Origin: Variovorax sp. KBW07
Lineage (GTDB): Bacteria > Pseudomonadota > Gammaproteobacteria > Burkholderiales > Burkholderiaceae_C
Length of the DNA stretch: 40,238 nt
Direction: 5' to 3'
NCBI RefSeq assembly: GCF_003852515.1
Contig: NZ_QAJK01000048.1
Span: 1-40,238 of the forward strand
Part shown: positions 24,105-31,235 of the stretch, in pieces
Position numbering within the stretch: position 1 is the first letter of the stretch
Layout: each line of letters begins with the position of its first letter
Translations under genes and position numbers: made by a program
Notes under the pieces: model-generated
Told to the model about the DNA's origin: nothing
Databases searched by the model: none
The model's input: the letters and a program-made list of their open reading frames with translations, nothing else

Positions 24105-24120
24105 ACGGGCCGCCCGTTTT
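24105..24120 (+). terminator. Rho-independent terminator after the FAH-family gene
   Basis: ACGGGC and GCCCGT form a six-pair stem ending directly in TTTT, 72 bases after the FAH-family stop. Upstream of it, TGCCATCGCG occurs twice in tandem at 24066-24085. The stem is compact, so confidence is moderate. Confidence 0.5.
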
Positions 24121-24234
24121 GTCATGGCTATGATCAAGCGGCTGTTCCGATGCGTCTTCATTGCGCCGGACAGCGCGTCCGGCGGCTGCGCTCCGCGGCC
24201 GCCATTCATACCAAGAAAAAATCGGGAGTTTTCC

Positions 24235-24999
24235 ATGCGCTATTTGCCTATTGCCGCGGCCGTCGTCGCGGCGCTCGCCCTTGCGGGCTGCGAAACCATG
24301 AAGGGCGCCGACACCGGCGCGCTCACCCAGGCGGGTGGTTCGGCCTTCAAGGCCATGTCGCTGAGCGACGCCGAAGTCAGCACCATGTCCGACCAGTCGT
24401 GCGCCGCCATGGACCAGAAGAACCAGATCGCGCCCGCGGGCAGCCGCTACGCCACGCGCCTGGCCCAGGTCGTCAAGCAGATGCCCAACAGCGTCAACGG
24501 CAAGACGGCCAACTACAAGGTCTACATGACCAAGGACGTGAACGCCTGGGCCATGGCCAACGGCTGCATCCGCGTCTACAGCGGCCTGATGGACCTGATG
24601 AACGACGACGAACTGCGCGGCGTGATCGGCCACGAGATCGGCCACGTGGCGCTGGGCCACTCGAAGTCGCGCATGCAGACCGCCTACGCCGCCTCGGCCG
24701 TGCGCGGACTGGCCAGCGCCGCCGGTGGCGTCGCGGCGCAGCTGTCGCAGTCGCAAGCCGGCGACCTGGGCGAGAAGTTCGTCAAGGCGCAGTTCTCGCA
24801 AGCGAACGAAAGCGCGGCCGACGACTATTCCTTCGACCTGCTCACCGAGCGCAAGCTGGAGCGCAAGGGACTGGTCAGCGCCTTCGACAAGCTGGCGAAG
24901 CTCAGCGGCGGCGCCACCGGCAGCTCGATCATGAGTTCGCATCCGCCATCGGCCGATCGCTCGGCGCGCATGCAGAAGCGGCTGGACGCCGCCAAGTAA
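24235..24999 (+). CDS. M48-family metalloprotease lipoprotein, LoiP-like
   Basis: This 254-residue periplasmic zinc protease is anchored as a lipoprotein (LALAGC, C19). The zinc motif HEIGH has H133, E134 and H137, and the third ligand E192 is in NESAADDYS. ANGCIRVYSGLMDLMNDDEL, just before the zinc helix, and SSHPPSADRSARM at the end are typical of the YggG/LoiP branch. In E. coli LoiP is an outer-membrane protease linked to low osmolarity and BepA. The gene has its own ribosome-binding sequence (CGGGAG) and is convergent with the LuxR-type gene, with only seven bases between stops. It probably contributes to envelope protein quality control. Confidence 0.9.
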   Translation: MRYLPIAAAVVAALALAGCETMKGADTGALTQAGGSAFKAMSLSDAEVSTMSDQSCAAMDQKNQIAPAGSRYATRLAQVVKQMPNSVNGKTANYKVYMTKDVNAWAMANGCIRVYSGLMDLMNDDELRGVIGHEIGHVALGHSKSRMQTAYAASAVRGLASAAGGVAAQLSQSQAGDLGEKFVKAQFSQANESAADDYSFDLLTERKLERKGLVSAFDKLAKLSGGATGSSIMSSHPPSADRSARMQKRLDAAK

Positions 25000-25006
25000 G
25001 CCAGCG

Positions 25007-25795
25007 CTAAGCGCTCTCCGCCGGCGCGCGCAGCAGCAGTTCTTTCTGCGAACGGACGCCGAGCCGGCGGAAGGCCCGGTACTGGTGCGTGCGCAGGGTG
25101 GTCAGCTCGACGCCGAGCTCGCGCGCCGCTTCTTTCGCGGTCTTGCCCGCCATCAGGTGGCCGATGACCTCGCGTTCGCGCAGGCTCAAGGTCAAGAGGC
25201 GCGAGGCGAAGGCCGGCGCCACCGCTTCCCGCGCGACCACGGCGCTGCGGCCGTGCGCCATCGTGGCGTCGGCCAGCAGCGTGGCGTGCGTTGCGATCAC
25301 CGCGAAATCGCTGTCGCCGAATTCAGGCTGCGCCAGGCTGCGGTAGAAGCTCACCGCCACGCGCTGGCCGGTGGGCGTGAGCAGCAGCACCGAGGCGCGC
25401 TCGCGGATGCCGACGTCGCCATAGCAGGCGGCGCGGTAGGCCGGGTCGGCCACTTCGTCGGCGCGCTGGTGGCCCAGCCACAGTTGCGCGCGCCGCGGCA
25501 GCTTGCGCGCCGCGAGCCATGTCATGTTGGGGTCGAGCAGGTCGAAGCGCTGTGCCACGTAGCGCTCGGCGGTGCGCTCGGCCGTGCTGCCGTAGCTGCT
25601 GGCGGCCGACACCGCCTCGATGCGGCCCGTGGCATCGACCGCGAACACGGTGCAGAAGGTCACGGGCATCACGCGGTGCATGGCCGCAAGGCAACTGGTG
25701 GCCAGGTGCGGCGTGCCGATGCCGGCCAGCACGTCGCCGACGACCGCGTTGGACAGCGCGGCGTCGGCCGTTGGGTGAAGGCGCCAGCGTCTCAT
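25007..25795 (-). CDS. LuxR-type transcriptional regulator
   Basis: This 262-residue regulator ends with a clear LuxR/NarL helix-turn-helix: LSLREREVIGHLMAGKTAKE, then AARELGVELTTLRTHQYRAF and RRLGVRSQKELLL. The first 190 residues form a sensor-like domain (FCTVFAVDATGRIEAVSAAS, VGIRERASVLLLTPTGQRVA) resembling GAF-type or autoinducer-like folds. It lacks the conserved Trp/Tyr/Asp pattern of acyl-homoserine-lactone receptors and has no receiver-domain aspartate. The start at 25795 has no good ribosome-binding site. It is divergent from the FAD monooxygenase gene by 87 bases and probably regulates that operon in response to the pathway substrate; this is inferred from position. Confidence 0.83.
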   Translation of the reverse strand: MRRWRLHPTADAALSNAVVGDVLAGIGTPHLATSCLAAMHRVMPVTFCTVFAVDATGRIEAVSAASSYGSTAERTAERYVAQRFDLLDPNMTWLAARKLPRRAQLWLGHQRADEVADPAYRAACYGDVGIRERASVLLLTPTGQRVAVSFYRSLAQPEFGDSDFAVIATHATLLADATMAHGRSAVVAREAVAPAFASRLLTLSLREREVIGHLMAGKTAKEAARELGVELTTLRTHQYRAFRRLGVRSQKELLLRAPAESA

Positions 25796-25829
25796 CGAGT
25801 GCGAAGGGAATCGTTCAAGGGTAAATACC

Positions 25830-25837
25830 TCGTACGA
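25830..25837. promoter_or_regulatory. Possible LuxR-type operator in the divergent region
   Basis: TCGTACGA is a perfect eight-base palindrome, inside a longer imperfect one (TACC on the left, AGTTA on the right), midway between the LuxR-type and monooxygenase genes. Its length and location fit a dimeric regulator site, but chance is not excluded. Confidence 0.25.
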
Positions 25838-25882
25838 AGTTATGACATTGGCTGCCCTGACGCATCGGGACAATCCCGTTCC

Positions 25883-27661
25883 ATGACGAACCCCACCGTT
25901 GTTGCTGTTGCCGCTGTTGCCGCCGATGCCGCGAGCGGCCCCGTGCCGCCGCCGATGAGCACGACCGAATTGCCGCCGTCGGTCGGCGCTTTCCACTACA
26001 CGCGCTACAAGCCCTGGACGCCGCCGCTCGAAGAAGGCGGCATGGAGCCCGGCCGCCATCCGGTCGTGATCGCCGGCGGAGGGCCGGTCGGCATGGCGCT
26101 CGCGCTGGGGCTCGCCAACCACGGCGTGCGCAGCGTGATCCTCGAAGCCGACGACACGGTGTGCGTGGGCAGCCGCGCGGCCTGCATCTCGCGCCGCAGC
26201 CTGGAGATCATGGCGCGGCTCGGCGTGCTGCCGGCCTTCATGGCCAAGGGCCTGCCGTGGACCGGCGGGCGCAGCTTCTACAAGACGGCCGAGGTGTTCC
26301 GCTTCGAGATGCCGCACGACGCGCAGCAGAAGCTACCGCCGATGATCAACCTGGAGCAGTACTACGCCGAGCACTACCTGCTCGAAGAAATCTTCCGCCG
26401 CAACGAGGCGACGCCGGGGCTCATCGACATCCGCTGGGGCACCGAGCTCACGGGGCTGGCGCAGGACGATGGCGGCGTGACGCTCGACGTGCGCAATGCC
26501 GAGGGCGCCTACCGCCTGCACGGCCAGTGGCTCGCGGCCTGCGACGGCGGCCAGAGCTTCGTGCGCAAGGCGATGGGGCTCGCGCTCGAAGGCACGGGCT
26601 ACGAAGGCCGCTACGTGATCATCGACATCGAGCTGCACAGCGGCCATCCGACGGAGCGCCGCGCGTGGTTCGACCCGCCGTGGAACCCGGGCTCGACCGT
26701 GCTGATGCACCGCCAGCCCGACGACATCTGGCGCATCGACTACCAGCTGCGCCCCGGCCAGGGCACCGAAGAAGCGCTGCAGCCGCCGGCGGTGGCCGAG
26801 TTCGTGCAGCGCCACCTGGACGCCATCGGCGAAGGCCACCTGCCCTGGAAGACGGTGTGGACCTCGGTGTACCGCGCCGGCGCGATGACGCTGGACAGCT
26901 ACCGCCACGGACACGTGGTGTTCGCCGGCAACGCGGCGCATGCCATGCCGATCTTCGGCGTGCGCGGGCTCAACTCGGGCTTCGACGATGCGGACAACCT
27001 CGCGTGGAAGCTGGCGCTGGTGGCGCGTGGCGTGTCGGATGCGGCGCTGCTCGATTCGTACTCGCAGGAGCGCATCGCGGCCTTCCACGTGAACGCGGAG
27101 AACGCGATGCGCAGCACCGAGTTCATGTCGCCGCCGTCGCGTGGGTTCGACCTGCTGCGCGAGGCGGCGCTCTCGTTGTCCGAAGCGCACCGTGGCATCG
27201 CGCAGCTGATCAACCCGCGCCAGACGCAGGCGGTGCGCTACGCCGAATCGGCGCTGTCGAGCGAAGGCGATGCGCTGCCGGCCGGGCCGTTGCCGGGCGA
27301 GGTGATGCCTGAGCAGGCGCTCGCGCAGGGCCATCTCACGGACTGGATCGCGCCGGTGTTCACGCTGCTGGTGCTGCGGCCGGATGTGGCGCTGCCGCCC
27401 GCCGCCGACATCGAGCGGGCGAAGCAGGGCGCGTTGCCGTTTGCGGTTCGCAGCATCGCAAGCCTTGGCGCGGAAGGCGCGGATGCACAGGCTTCTCCCG
27501 CCGTCTTTGCCGCGCTTGGCGCAAGCGCTGGCGCGGTCTACCTGCTGCGCCCCGATGGCCACGTGGCCGCGCGCTGGCACCGCCTGCCGGCCGGCGCCTT
27601 GCCACGGGCACTGGCGCGCGCCGCTGCTGCCGTCGTCTCTTCACAGGAATTGTCCGCATGA
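25883..27661 (+). CDS. FAD-dependent aromatic-ring monooxygenase (MhpA/PheA-like)
   Basis: This 592-residue group A flavoprotein monooxygenase would hydroxylate an aromatic or related compound with NAD(P)H and O2. The Rossmann motif PVVIAGGGPVGMALALGLAN begins near residue 60, after an unusual N-terminal extension rich in Ala, Val and Pro. The DG motif is ACDGGQSFVRKAMG. The second FAD motif reads VFAGNAAHAMPIFGVRGLNS, with N350 where most MhpA-type enzymes have Asp (GDAAH). DDADNLAWKLALVARG follows, and a thioredoxin-like C-terminal region ends the protein. The stop overlaps the next start (ATGA), showing tight coupling to the DUF2783 gene. With a LuxR-type regulator and a Bug binding protein it forms a small catabolic unit of unknown substrate. 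Confidence 0.87.
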   Translation: MTNPTVVAVAAVAADAASGPVPPPMSTTELPPSVGAFHYTRYKPWTPPLEEGGMEPGRHPVVIAGGGPVGMALALGLANHGVRSVILEADDTVCVGSRAACISRRSLEIMARLGVLPAFMAKGLPWTGGRSFYKTAEVFRFEMPHDAQQKLPPMINLEQYYAEHYLLEEIFRRNEATPGLIDIRWGTELTGLAQDDGGVTLDVRNAEGAYRLHGQWLAACDGGQSFVRKAMGLALEGTGYEGRYVIIDIELHSGHPTERRAWFDPPWNPGSTVLMHRQPDDIWRIDYQLRPGQGTEEALQPPAVAEFVQRHLDAIGEGHLPWKTVWTSVYRAGAMTLDSYRHGHVVFAGNAAHAMPIFGVRGLNSGFDDADNLAWKLALVARGVSDAALLDSYSQERIAAFHVNAENAMRSTEFMSPPSRGFDLLREAALSLSEAHRGIAQLINPRQTQAVRYAESALSSEGDALPAGPLPGEVMPEQALAQGHLTDWIAPVFTLLVLRPDVALPPAADIERAKQGALPFAVRSIASLGAEGADAQASPAVFAALGASAGAVYLLRPDGHVAARWHRLPAGALPRALARAAAAVVSSQELSA

Positions 27662-27891
27662 CCAACGCCACATCGCTCCACCCCGACGCCCGCGACCGCC
27701 TGTATGCCGAGTGCGCGCGTGCCATCAGCGAGGCCGGTGCCGAGCGCGAGTCGCTGTTCCTCGCGCGGCTCGCGCTGCTGCTGTTCGAGCAGGTCGGCGA
27801 CGAGGCCCGCTGCCGCGATGCGCTGGCCGACGCGTTGCGCGCGCTGCCCGTACCATCGCTGTCCGCATCCGAACCAGAAAAAGGAGATTGA
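27658..27891 (+). CDS. DUF2783 family small protein
   Basis: This 77-residue protein of the DUF2783 family is usually found beside FAD monooxygenases of this type. It is mostly helical, with LHPDARDRLYAECARAI, ESLFLARLALLLFEQVGD and an RCRDALADALRAL helix. The start codon overlaps the monooxygenase stop by four bases, so translational coupling is likely. There is no catalytic motif; a structural or regulatory subunit role for the oxygenase is the natural guess. Confidence 0.82.
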   Translation: MTNATSLHPDARDRLYAECARAISEAGAERESLFLARLALLLFEQVGDEARCRDALADALRALPVPSLSASEPEKGD

Positions 27892-27895
27892 ACTC

Positions 27896-28870
27896 ATGGA
27901 CCGCCGCACCCTTCTCGCCACGCTCGCCTCCGGCGCCGCCGTGGCCGCCAGCCCCTTCGCCCGCGCCCAGGACTACCCCACGCAGCTCGTCAAGTGGGTC
28001 GTGCCGTACCCCGCGGGCGGCGGCACCGACGTGATCGCGCGCGTGCTGGCCGAAGCCATGCGCCAGACGCTGGGCCAGCAGATCGTGGTCGACAACCGCC
28101 CCGGCGCATCGACCAACATCGGCGCCGACCTGGTCGCCAAGAGCAAGCCCGACGGCTACACGATTCTCTCGGCCGACAACGCCGTGCTGGCCTTCAACGA
28201 GCACCTGTTCAGCAAGCTGCCGTTCAGCCCCGAAAAGGACTTCACGTACATCGGCGCCATCGGCAAGTTCCCGCTGGCGCTGGTGGTGCACCCGGACTTT
28301 CCGGCCAAGACCTTCAAGGAGTTCCTGGCCTACGTGAAGGCCAACCCGGGCAAGGTCAACTACGCGTCGCCGGGCAATGGCTCGCCGCACCACCTGGCAA
28401 TGGAAATGTTCAAGGTGCGCACCGGCACCTTCATTACCCACATTCCGTACCGCGGCGCCGCGCCGGCCATGGCCGACGTGATGGGCGGGCAGGTGCCGTG
28501 CATGTTCCTCGACCTGGCCTCGGGCCTGGGGATCATGCAGAGCAACAAGGTGCGCGTGCTGGCCATCGGCACCGGCGCGCGCAGCAAGCTGCTGCCCAAC
28601 GTGCCGACGCTGGCCGAAGTGGGCGTGCCCAACACCGAGGTGTTCGCGTTCCAGGGCATCCTCGGCCCGGCCGGCTTGCCGCCCGCGGTGGTGAACAAGC
28701 TCAATGGCGACCTGAACAAGGCCTTCAGCACGCCGGCGGTGCAAAAGCGCTTCGACGACTTCGGCATGGAAGCCATGCCCGGCACGCCGGCGCAGTTCGC
28801 GGCGCTGTCGCGTGCCGAATCGAAGCGCTGGGGCCCGATCATCAAGCAGGCCGGTATCAAGCTGGACTGA
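27896..28870 (+). CDS. Bug-family tripartite tricarboxylate transporter substrate-binding protein
   Basis: This 324-residue periplasmic binding protein has a twin-arginine-like signal (MDRRTLLATLASGAAVAASP, cleavage near ARAQ). The Bug/TctC fold is evident from VKWVVPYPAGGGTDVIARVL, VVDNRPGASTNIGADLVAKS, DGYTILSADNA and HIPYRGAAPAMADVMGGQV. AGGAG precedes the ATG, and only four bases separate it from the DUF2783 stop, so it is the third gene of the monooxygenase operon. No TctA or TctB membrane genes are near, which is common, since Bug proteins are strongly amplified in Burkholderiales. It probably binds the aromatic or carboxylic substrate of the monooxygenase. Confidence 0.9.
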   Translation: MDRRTLLATLASGAAVAASPFARAQDYPTQLVKWVVPYPAGGGTDVIARVLAEAMRQTLGQQIVVDNRPGASTNIGADLVAKSKPDGYTILSADNAVLAFNEHLFSKLPFSPEKDFTYIGAIGKFPLALVVHPDFPAKTFKEFLAYVKANPGKVNYASPGNGSPHHLAMEMFKVRTGTFITHIPYRGAAPAMADVMGGQVPCMFLDLASGLGIMQSNKVRVLAIGTGARSKLLPNVPTLAEVGVPNTEVFAFQGILGPAGLPPAVVNKLNGDLNKAFSTPAVQKRFDDFGMEAMPGTPAQFAALSRAESKRWGPIIKQAGIKLD

Positions 28871-28884
28871 CGCGGCCCTCGGCG

Positions 28885-28910
28885 GGCGTTCGCTTTACCG
28901 GGTGAACGCC
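28885..28910. terminator. Hairpin between convergent genes
   Basis: GGCGTTC (28885-28891) pairs with GAACGCC (28904-28910) around a 12-base loop that contains the stop codon of the leftward gene. TTCCTT follows on the plus strand. It is a plausible shared terminator for the Bug operon and the MORN/YwqK-repeat gene. Confidence 0.4.
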
Positions 28911-30073
28911 TTCCTTGAGCCGTCTTCGAAGACCTCGTCGTCGCGCTGCAGTTCGCCGTTTTCGTCCCAGGTGCGCTCGCGTGTCACGCGGCCCTTGGCG
29001 TCGAAGCTCGACTCGGCCACCGGCGTGCCCTTTTCGCTGAAGCGTTGGTGCGTGCCGATGGGCACCTGCCGGCCCCGGCCCACGATCTGGTAGCGGCCCT
29101 GCGCGGCGCGCTGGCCGTTGTCGTGGAACTCGGTGACCTCGACGGTGCGCGCGTCGCCGCTGCCGCTGTAGACGGCCTTGCTGCTCGGCTGGCCGTTGAG
29201 GTAGTAGCTGTCGTCGACCACCGGCTCGCCCGCGCTGTTCCAGCGCTGGTCGCGCACCAGCGTGCCCTTTTCCGAGAAGGCCTGTTCGCGCTGGCGGATC
29301 GAGGTGCGCTCGACCAGCAGGTAGACGATCTCGCGGCGCTTGATGCCTTCCGACGAATAGCTCTGCTCGGTGCGCTGGGTGCCGCTGATTTCGTCGAGCA
29401 GCGCGGTTTTTCCGTTGTCGTAGAAGTTCTGCGTGCGCACCCGCTTGCCGGCCAGGTAAGACAGCCGCGAGCGCAGCGTGCCGCGCGTGTCGAACAGCTC
29501 GACCTGCGAGGGCCCGCCCGTGAAGCCGCAGAGCTTGGCGTCGTCGACCACGGGCGCCAGCACCGGCGTGTCGGTGCAGCGCAGGGCCGACATCTGGCCG
29601 CGCTCGGTGAACTCGACCGATGCGCGGTCGCCGCGGCCTTCGGGGTAGAACATGGCGCGCCGCAACTGGCCACCGGGGTAGTAGCTGCGCACCAGCCCAC
29701 GTTCCTGGCCGTCGTCGTAGGTGGCGTCGCGCAGCACGCGGCCGGTGGGCGAGAACTCGCGCGCCCGGCCCTGCATGTTGCCCTTGGCGTTGAGCGTGTG
29801 CTCCTTGGCGAGCTTGCCCTTCTCGTAGATGCGCACCAGCCCCATCGAGACGCCGTTCTGCACCTGCTCTTCGCGTTGCAGCTCACCGCTTTCGCGGTCC
29901 TTGCAGCGCAGCAGGCCGGTCTTGCCCGCAAGGCTGGCGCCATTGGCGATGTTGACGCCGCGGCCGTTGAACTCGCAGTCCAGCTGCGCATGGGCGGCCG
30001 TGGCGCCGAGCAGGGGCAGCAGCGCGGCAAGGCCGGTTCGGAGCAGGCGCGAAAGAGCGGCGCGGACAGGCAT
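28895..30073 (-). CDS. Secreted MORN/YwqK-like repeat protein
   Basis: This 392-residue secreted protein has a signal peptide ending at ATAAHAQ. The mature part consists of many degenerate MORN_2 (YwqK-type) repeats of about 20-25 residues. Examples are GLVRIYEKGKLAKEHTLNAK, GLVRSYYPGGQLRRAMFYPE, VEVTEFHDNGQRAAQGRYQ and THQRFSEKGTPVAESSFDA. Database names for this family often include an antitoxin label, but nothing here suggests a toxin pair. Such repeats make extended beta-hairpin sheets used in binding. The gene starts eight bases after the marC-type stop, so the two are probably co-transcribed. The function is unknown; a periplasmic or surface binding scaffold is likely. Confidence 0.8.
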   Translation of the reverse strand: MPVRAALSRLLRTGLAALLPLLGATAAHAQLDCEFNGRGVNIANGASLAGKTGLLRCKDRESGELQREEQVQNGVSMGLVRIYEKGKLAKEHTLNAKGNMQGRAREFSPTGRVLRDATYDDGQERGLVRSYYPGGQLRRAMFYPEGRGDRASVEFTERGQMSALRCTDTPVLAPVVDDAKLCGFTGGPSQVELFDTRGTLRSRLSYLAGKRVRTQNFYDNGKTALLDEISGTQRTEQSYSSEGIKRREIVYLLVERTSIRQREQAFSEKGTLVRDQRWNSAGEPVVDDSYYLNGQPSSKAVYSGSGDARTVEVTEFHDNGQRAAQGRYQIVGRGRQVPIGTHQRFSEKGTPVAESSFDAKGRVTRERTWDENGELQRDDEVFEDGSRKAFTR

Positions 30074-30081
30074 GGCGTGGA

Positions 30082-30687
30082 CTACCTTCCCATTTCGGCG
30101 GCCAGCAGCTTGACGCCGCGGATCATCATTTCGACCGACACGGCCACCAGGATCAGGCCCATGAGGCGCTCGAAGGCCTGCACCAGCCGTTCGCCCACCA
30201 GCCGCTGGATGCGCTCGGCCAGCACCAGCACCACGGCGCACACCGCCATGGTGACGCTGAGCGCGGCCACCCATTCGAGGCGCCGCTCGGGCGCCTGCGA
30301 CACCAGCAGCATGACCGTGGCCAGCGCCGAGGGGCCGGCCAGCGCGGGCACGGCCAGCGGCACGATCAGCGGCTCCTGTGCCGGCGCGGCGGCGGGCGCG
30401 GCGCTGGGCTCGGGCGGGAAGATCATGCGCAGCGCGATCAAAAACATGACGACGCCGCCGGCGATCTGCAGCGACAGGCCCGAGAGCCCCATCACCCGCA
30501 GGAAGCCGTCGCCCACGAACATGAAGCCCAGCAGCAGGACGAAGGCGATGAGCACTTCGCGCACGATGACGCGGGTGCGGCGCTCGGGCGCCACGCCCTT
30601 CAGCGCATTGGCAAAGATCGGGATGTTGCCCAGCGGATCGGTGATCAGCAGCAACAACACCGTGGCCGATGCGAAGGTGTAGCTCAT
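30082..30687 (-). CDS. MarC-family integral membrane protein
   Basis: This 201-residue inner-membrane protein has six predicted helices of the MarC (UPF0056) family. ITDPLGNIPIFANALKG is the first conserved signature and LAVPALAGPSALATVMLLVS the second. A non-conserved Ala/Pro-rich loop (EPSAAPAAAPAQEP) lies between helices three and four. MarC proteins were once linked to multiple antibiotic resistance, but that role was not confirmed and the function is unknown. The chosen ATG at 30687 starts the conserved MSYTFASATVLLLL; an upstream start would run into an intergenic repeat. Confidence 0.88.
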   Translation of the reverse strand: MSYTFASATVLLLLITDPLGNIPIFANALKGVAPERRTRVIVREVLIAFVLLLGFMFVGDGFLRVMGLSGLSLQIAGGVVMFLIALRMIFPPEPSAAPAAAPAQEPLIVPLAVPALAGPSALATVMLLVSQAPERRLEWVAALSVTMAVCAVVLVLAERIQRLVGERLVQAFERLMGLILVAVSVEMMIRGVKLLAAEMGR

Positions 30688-30705
30688 GCGGGCCCCCACG
30701 CTCGG

Positions 30706-30764
30706 CACTTCGTGTCCTCGCTGCCCCCCGAGGGGGCCGCGAGCCTGCTTGGGGCGGCCCGGCG
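30706..30764. repeat. Probable dispersed Comamonadaceae intergenic repeat
   Basis: This GC-rich element begins CACTTCGTGTCCTCGCTG, continues with a CCCCC-GA-GGGGG hairpin, and ends CTTGGGGCGGCCCGGCG. I recall the same element from many intergenic sites in Variovorax and relatives. It fills the gap between the VOC gene stop and the marC-type start. It is present once here, so its dispersed nature cannot be shown from this window. Confidence 0.5.
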
Positions 30765-30769
30765 CTGGC

Positions 30770-31183
30770 TCACTTGTCGTAGATCGTGTCGAGTGAACGG
30801 AAGCCCTTGACCTCGATCGGGTTGCCGAAGGGGTCGCAGAAGAACATCGTCCACTGCTCGCCCGGCTGGCCCTCGAAGCGCACCTGCGGTTTCAGCACGA
30901 AGTCGGTGCCGGCAGCTTCAAGGCGTTGGGCCAGCGCCTGCCAGTCGGGCAGGGCCAGCGCGAGGCCGAAGTGGGGCATCGGCACCATCACGTCGCCGAC
31001 GCGGCCGGTGCGCGCGGTGGCGAAGGGTTCGCCGAGGTGAAGGGAAATCTGGTGGCCGAAAAAGTCGAAGTCGACCCAGGTGTCGGTGCTGCGGCCTTCG
31101 GCGCAGCCCAGCACGTCGCCATAGAAACGGCGGGCGCCGTCGAGGTCGCGAACGTGGAAGGCAAGATGAAAGATGCTCTGCAT
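30770..31183 (-). CDS. VOC-family (glyoxalase/dioxygenase-like) protein
   Basis: This 137-residue vicinal-oxygen-chelate protein has two beta-alpha-beta-beta-beta modules. The first begins FHLAFHVRDLDGARRFYGD with a candidate metal histidine. The second contains HFGLALALPDWQALAQRLEA, and the end, MFFCDPFGNPIEVKGF, carries the usual Glu ligand. The length suits small standalone VOC enzymes or resistance-type proteins. The substrate cannot be predicted. It is divergent from the TraB/GumN gene and upstream of the marC-type gene on the same strand, with an intergenic repeat between them. Confidence 0.85.
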   Translation of the reverse strand: MQSIFHLAFHVRDLDGARRFYGDVLGCAEGRSTDTWVDFDFFGHQISLHLGEPFATARTGRVGDVMVPMPHFGLALALPDWQALAQRLEAAGTDFVLKPQVRFEGQPGEQWTMFFCDPFGNPIEVKGFRSLDTIYDK

Positions 31184-31235
31184 GGTTTCGGATTATGGGC
31201 AGCGGTGCTGTGAGAATGCCGGACTTTCTTTCATC

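Noticed and set aside
28895-30073. Toxin-antitoxin system suggested by the YwqK antitoxin family name
   Set aside because: The protein is secreted, much longer than an antitoxin, and its neighbour is a MarC-type membrane protein, not a toxin.
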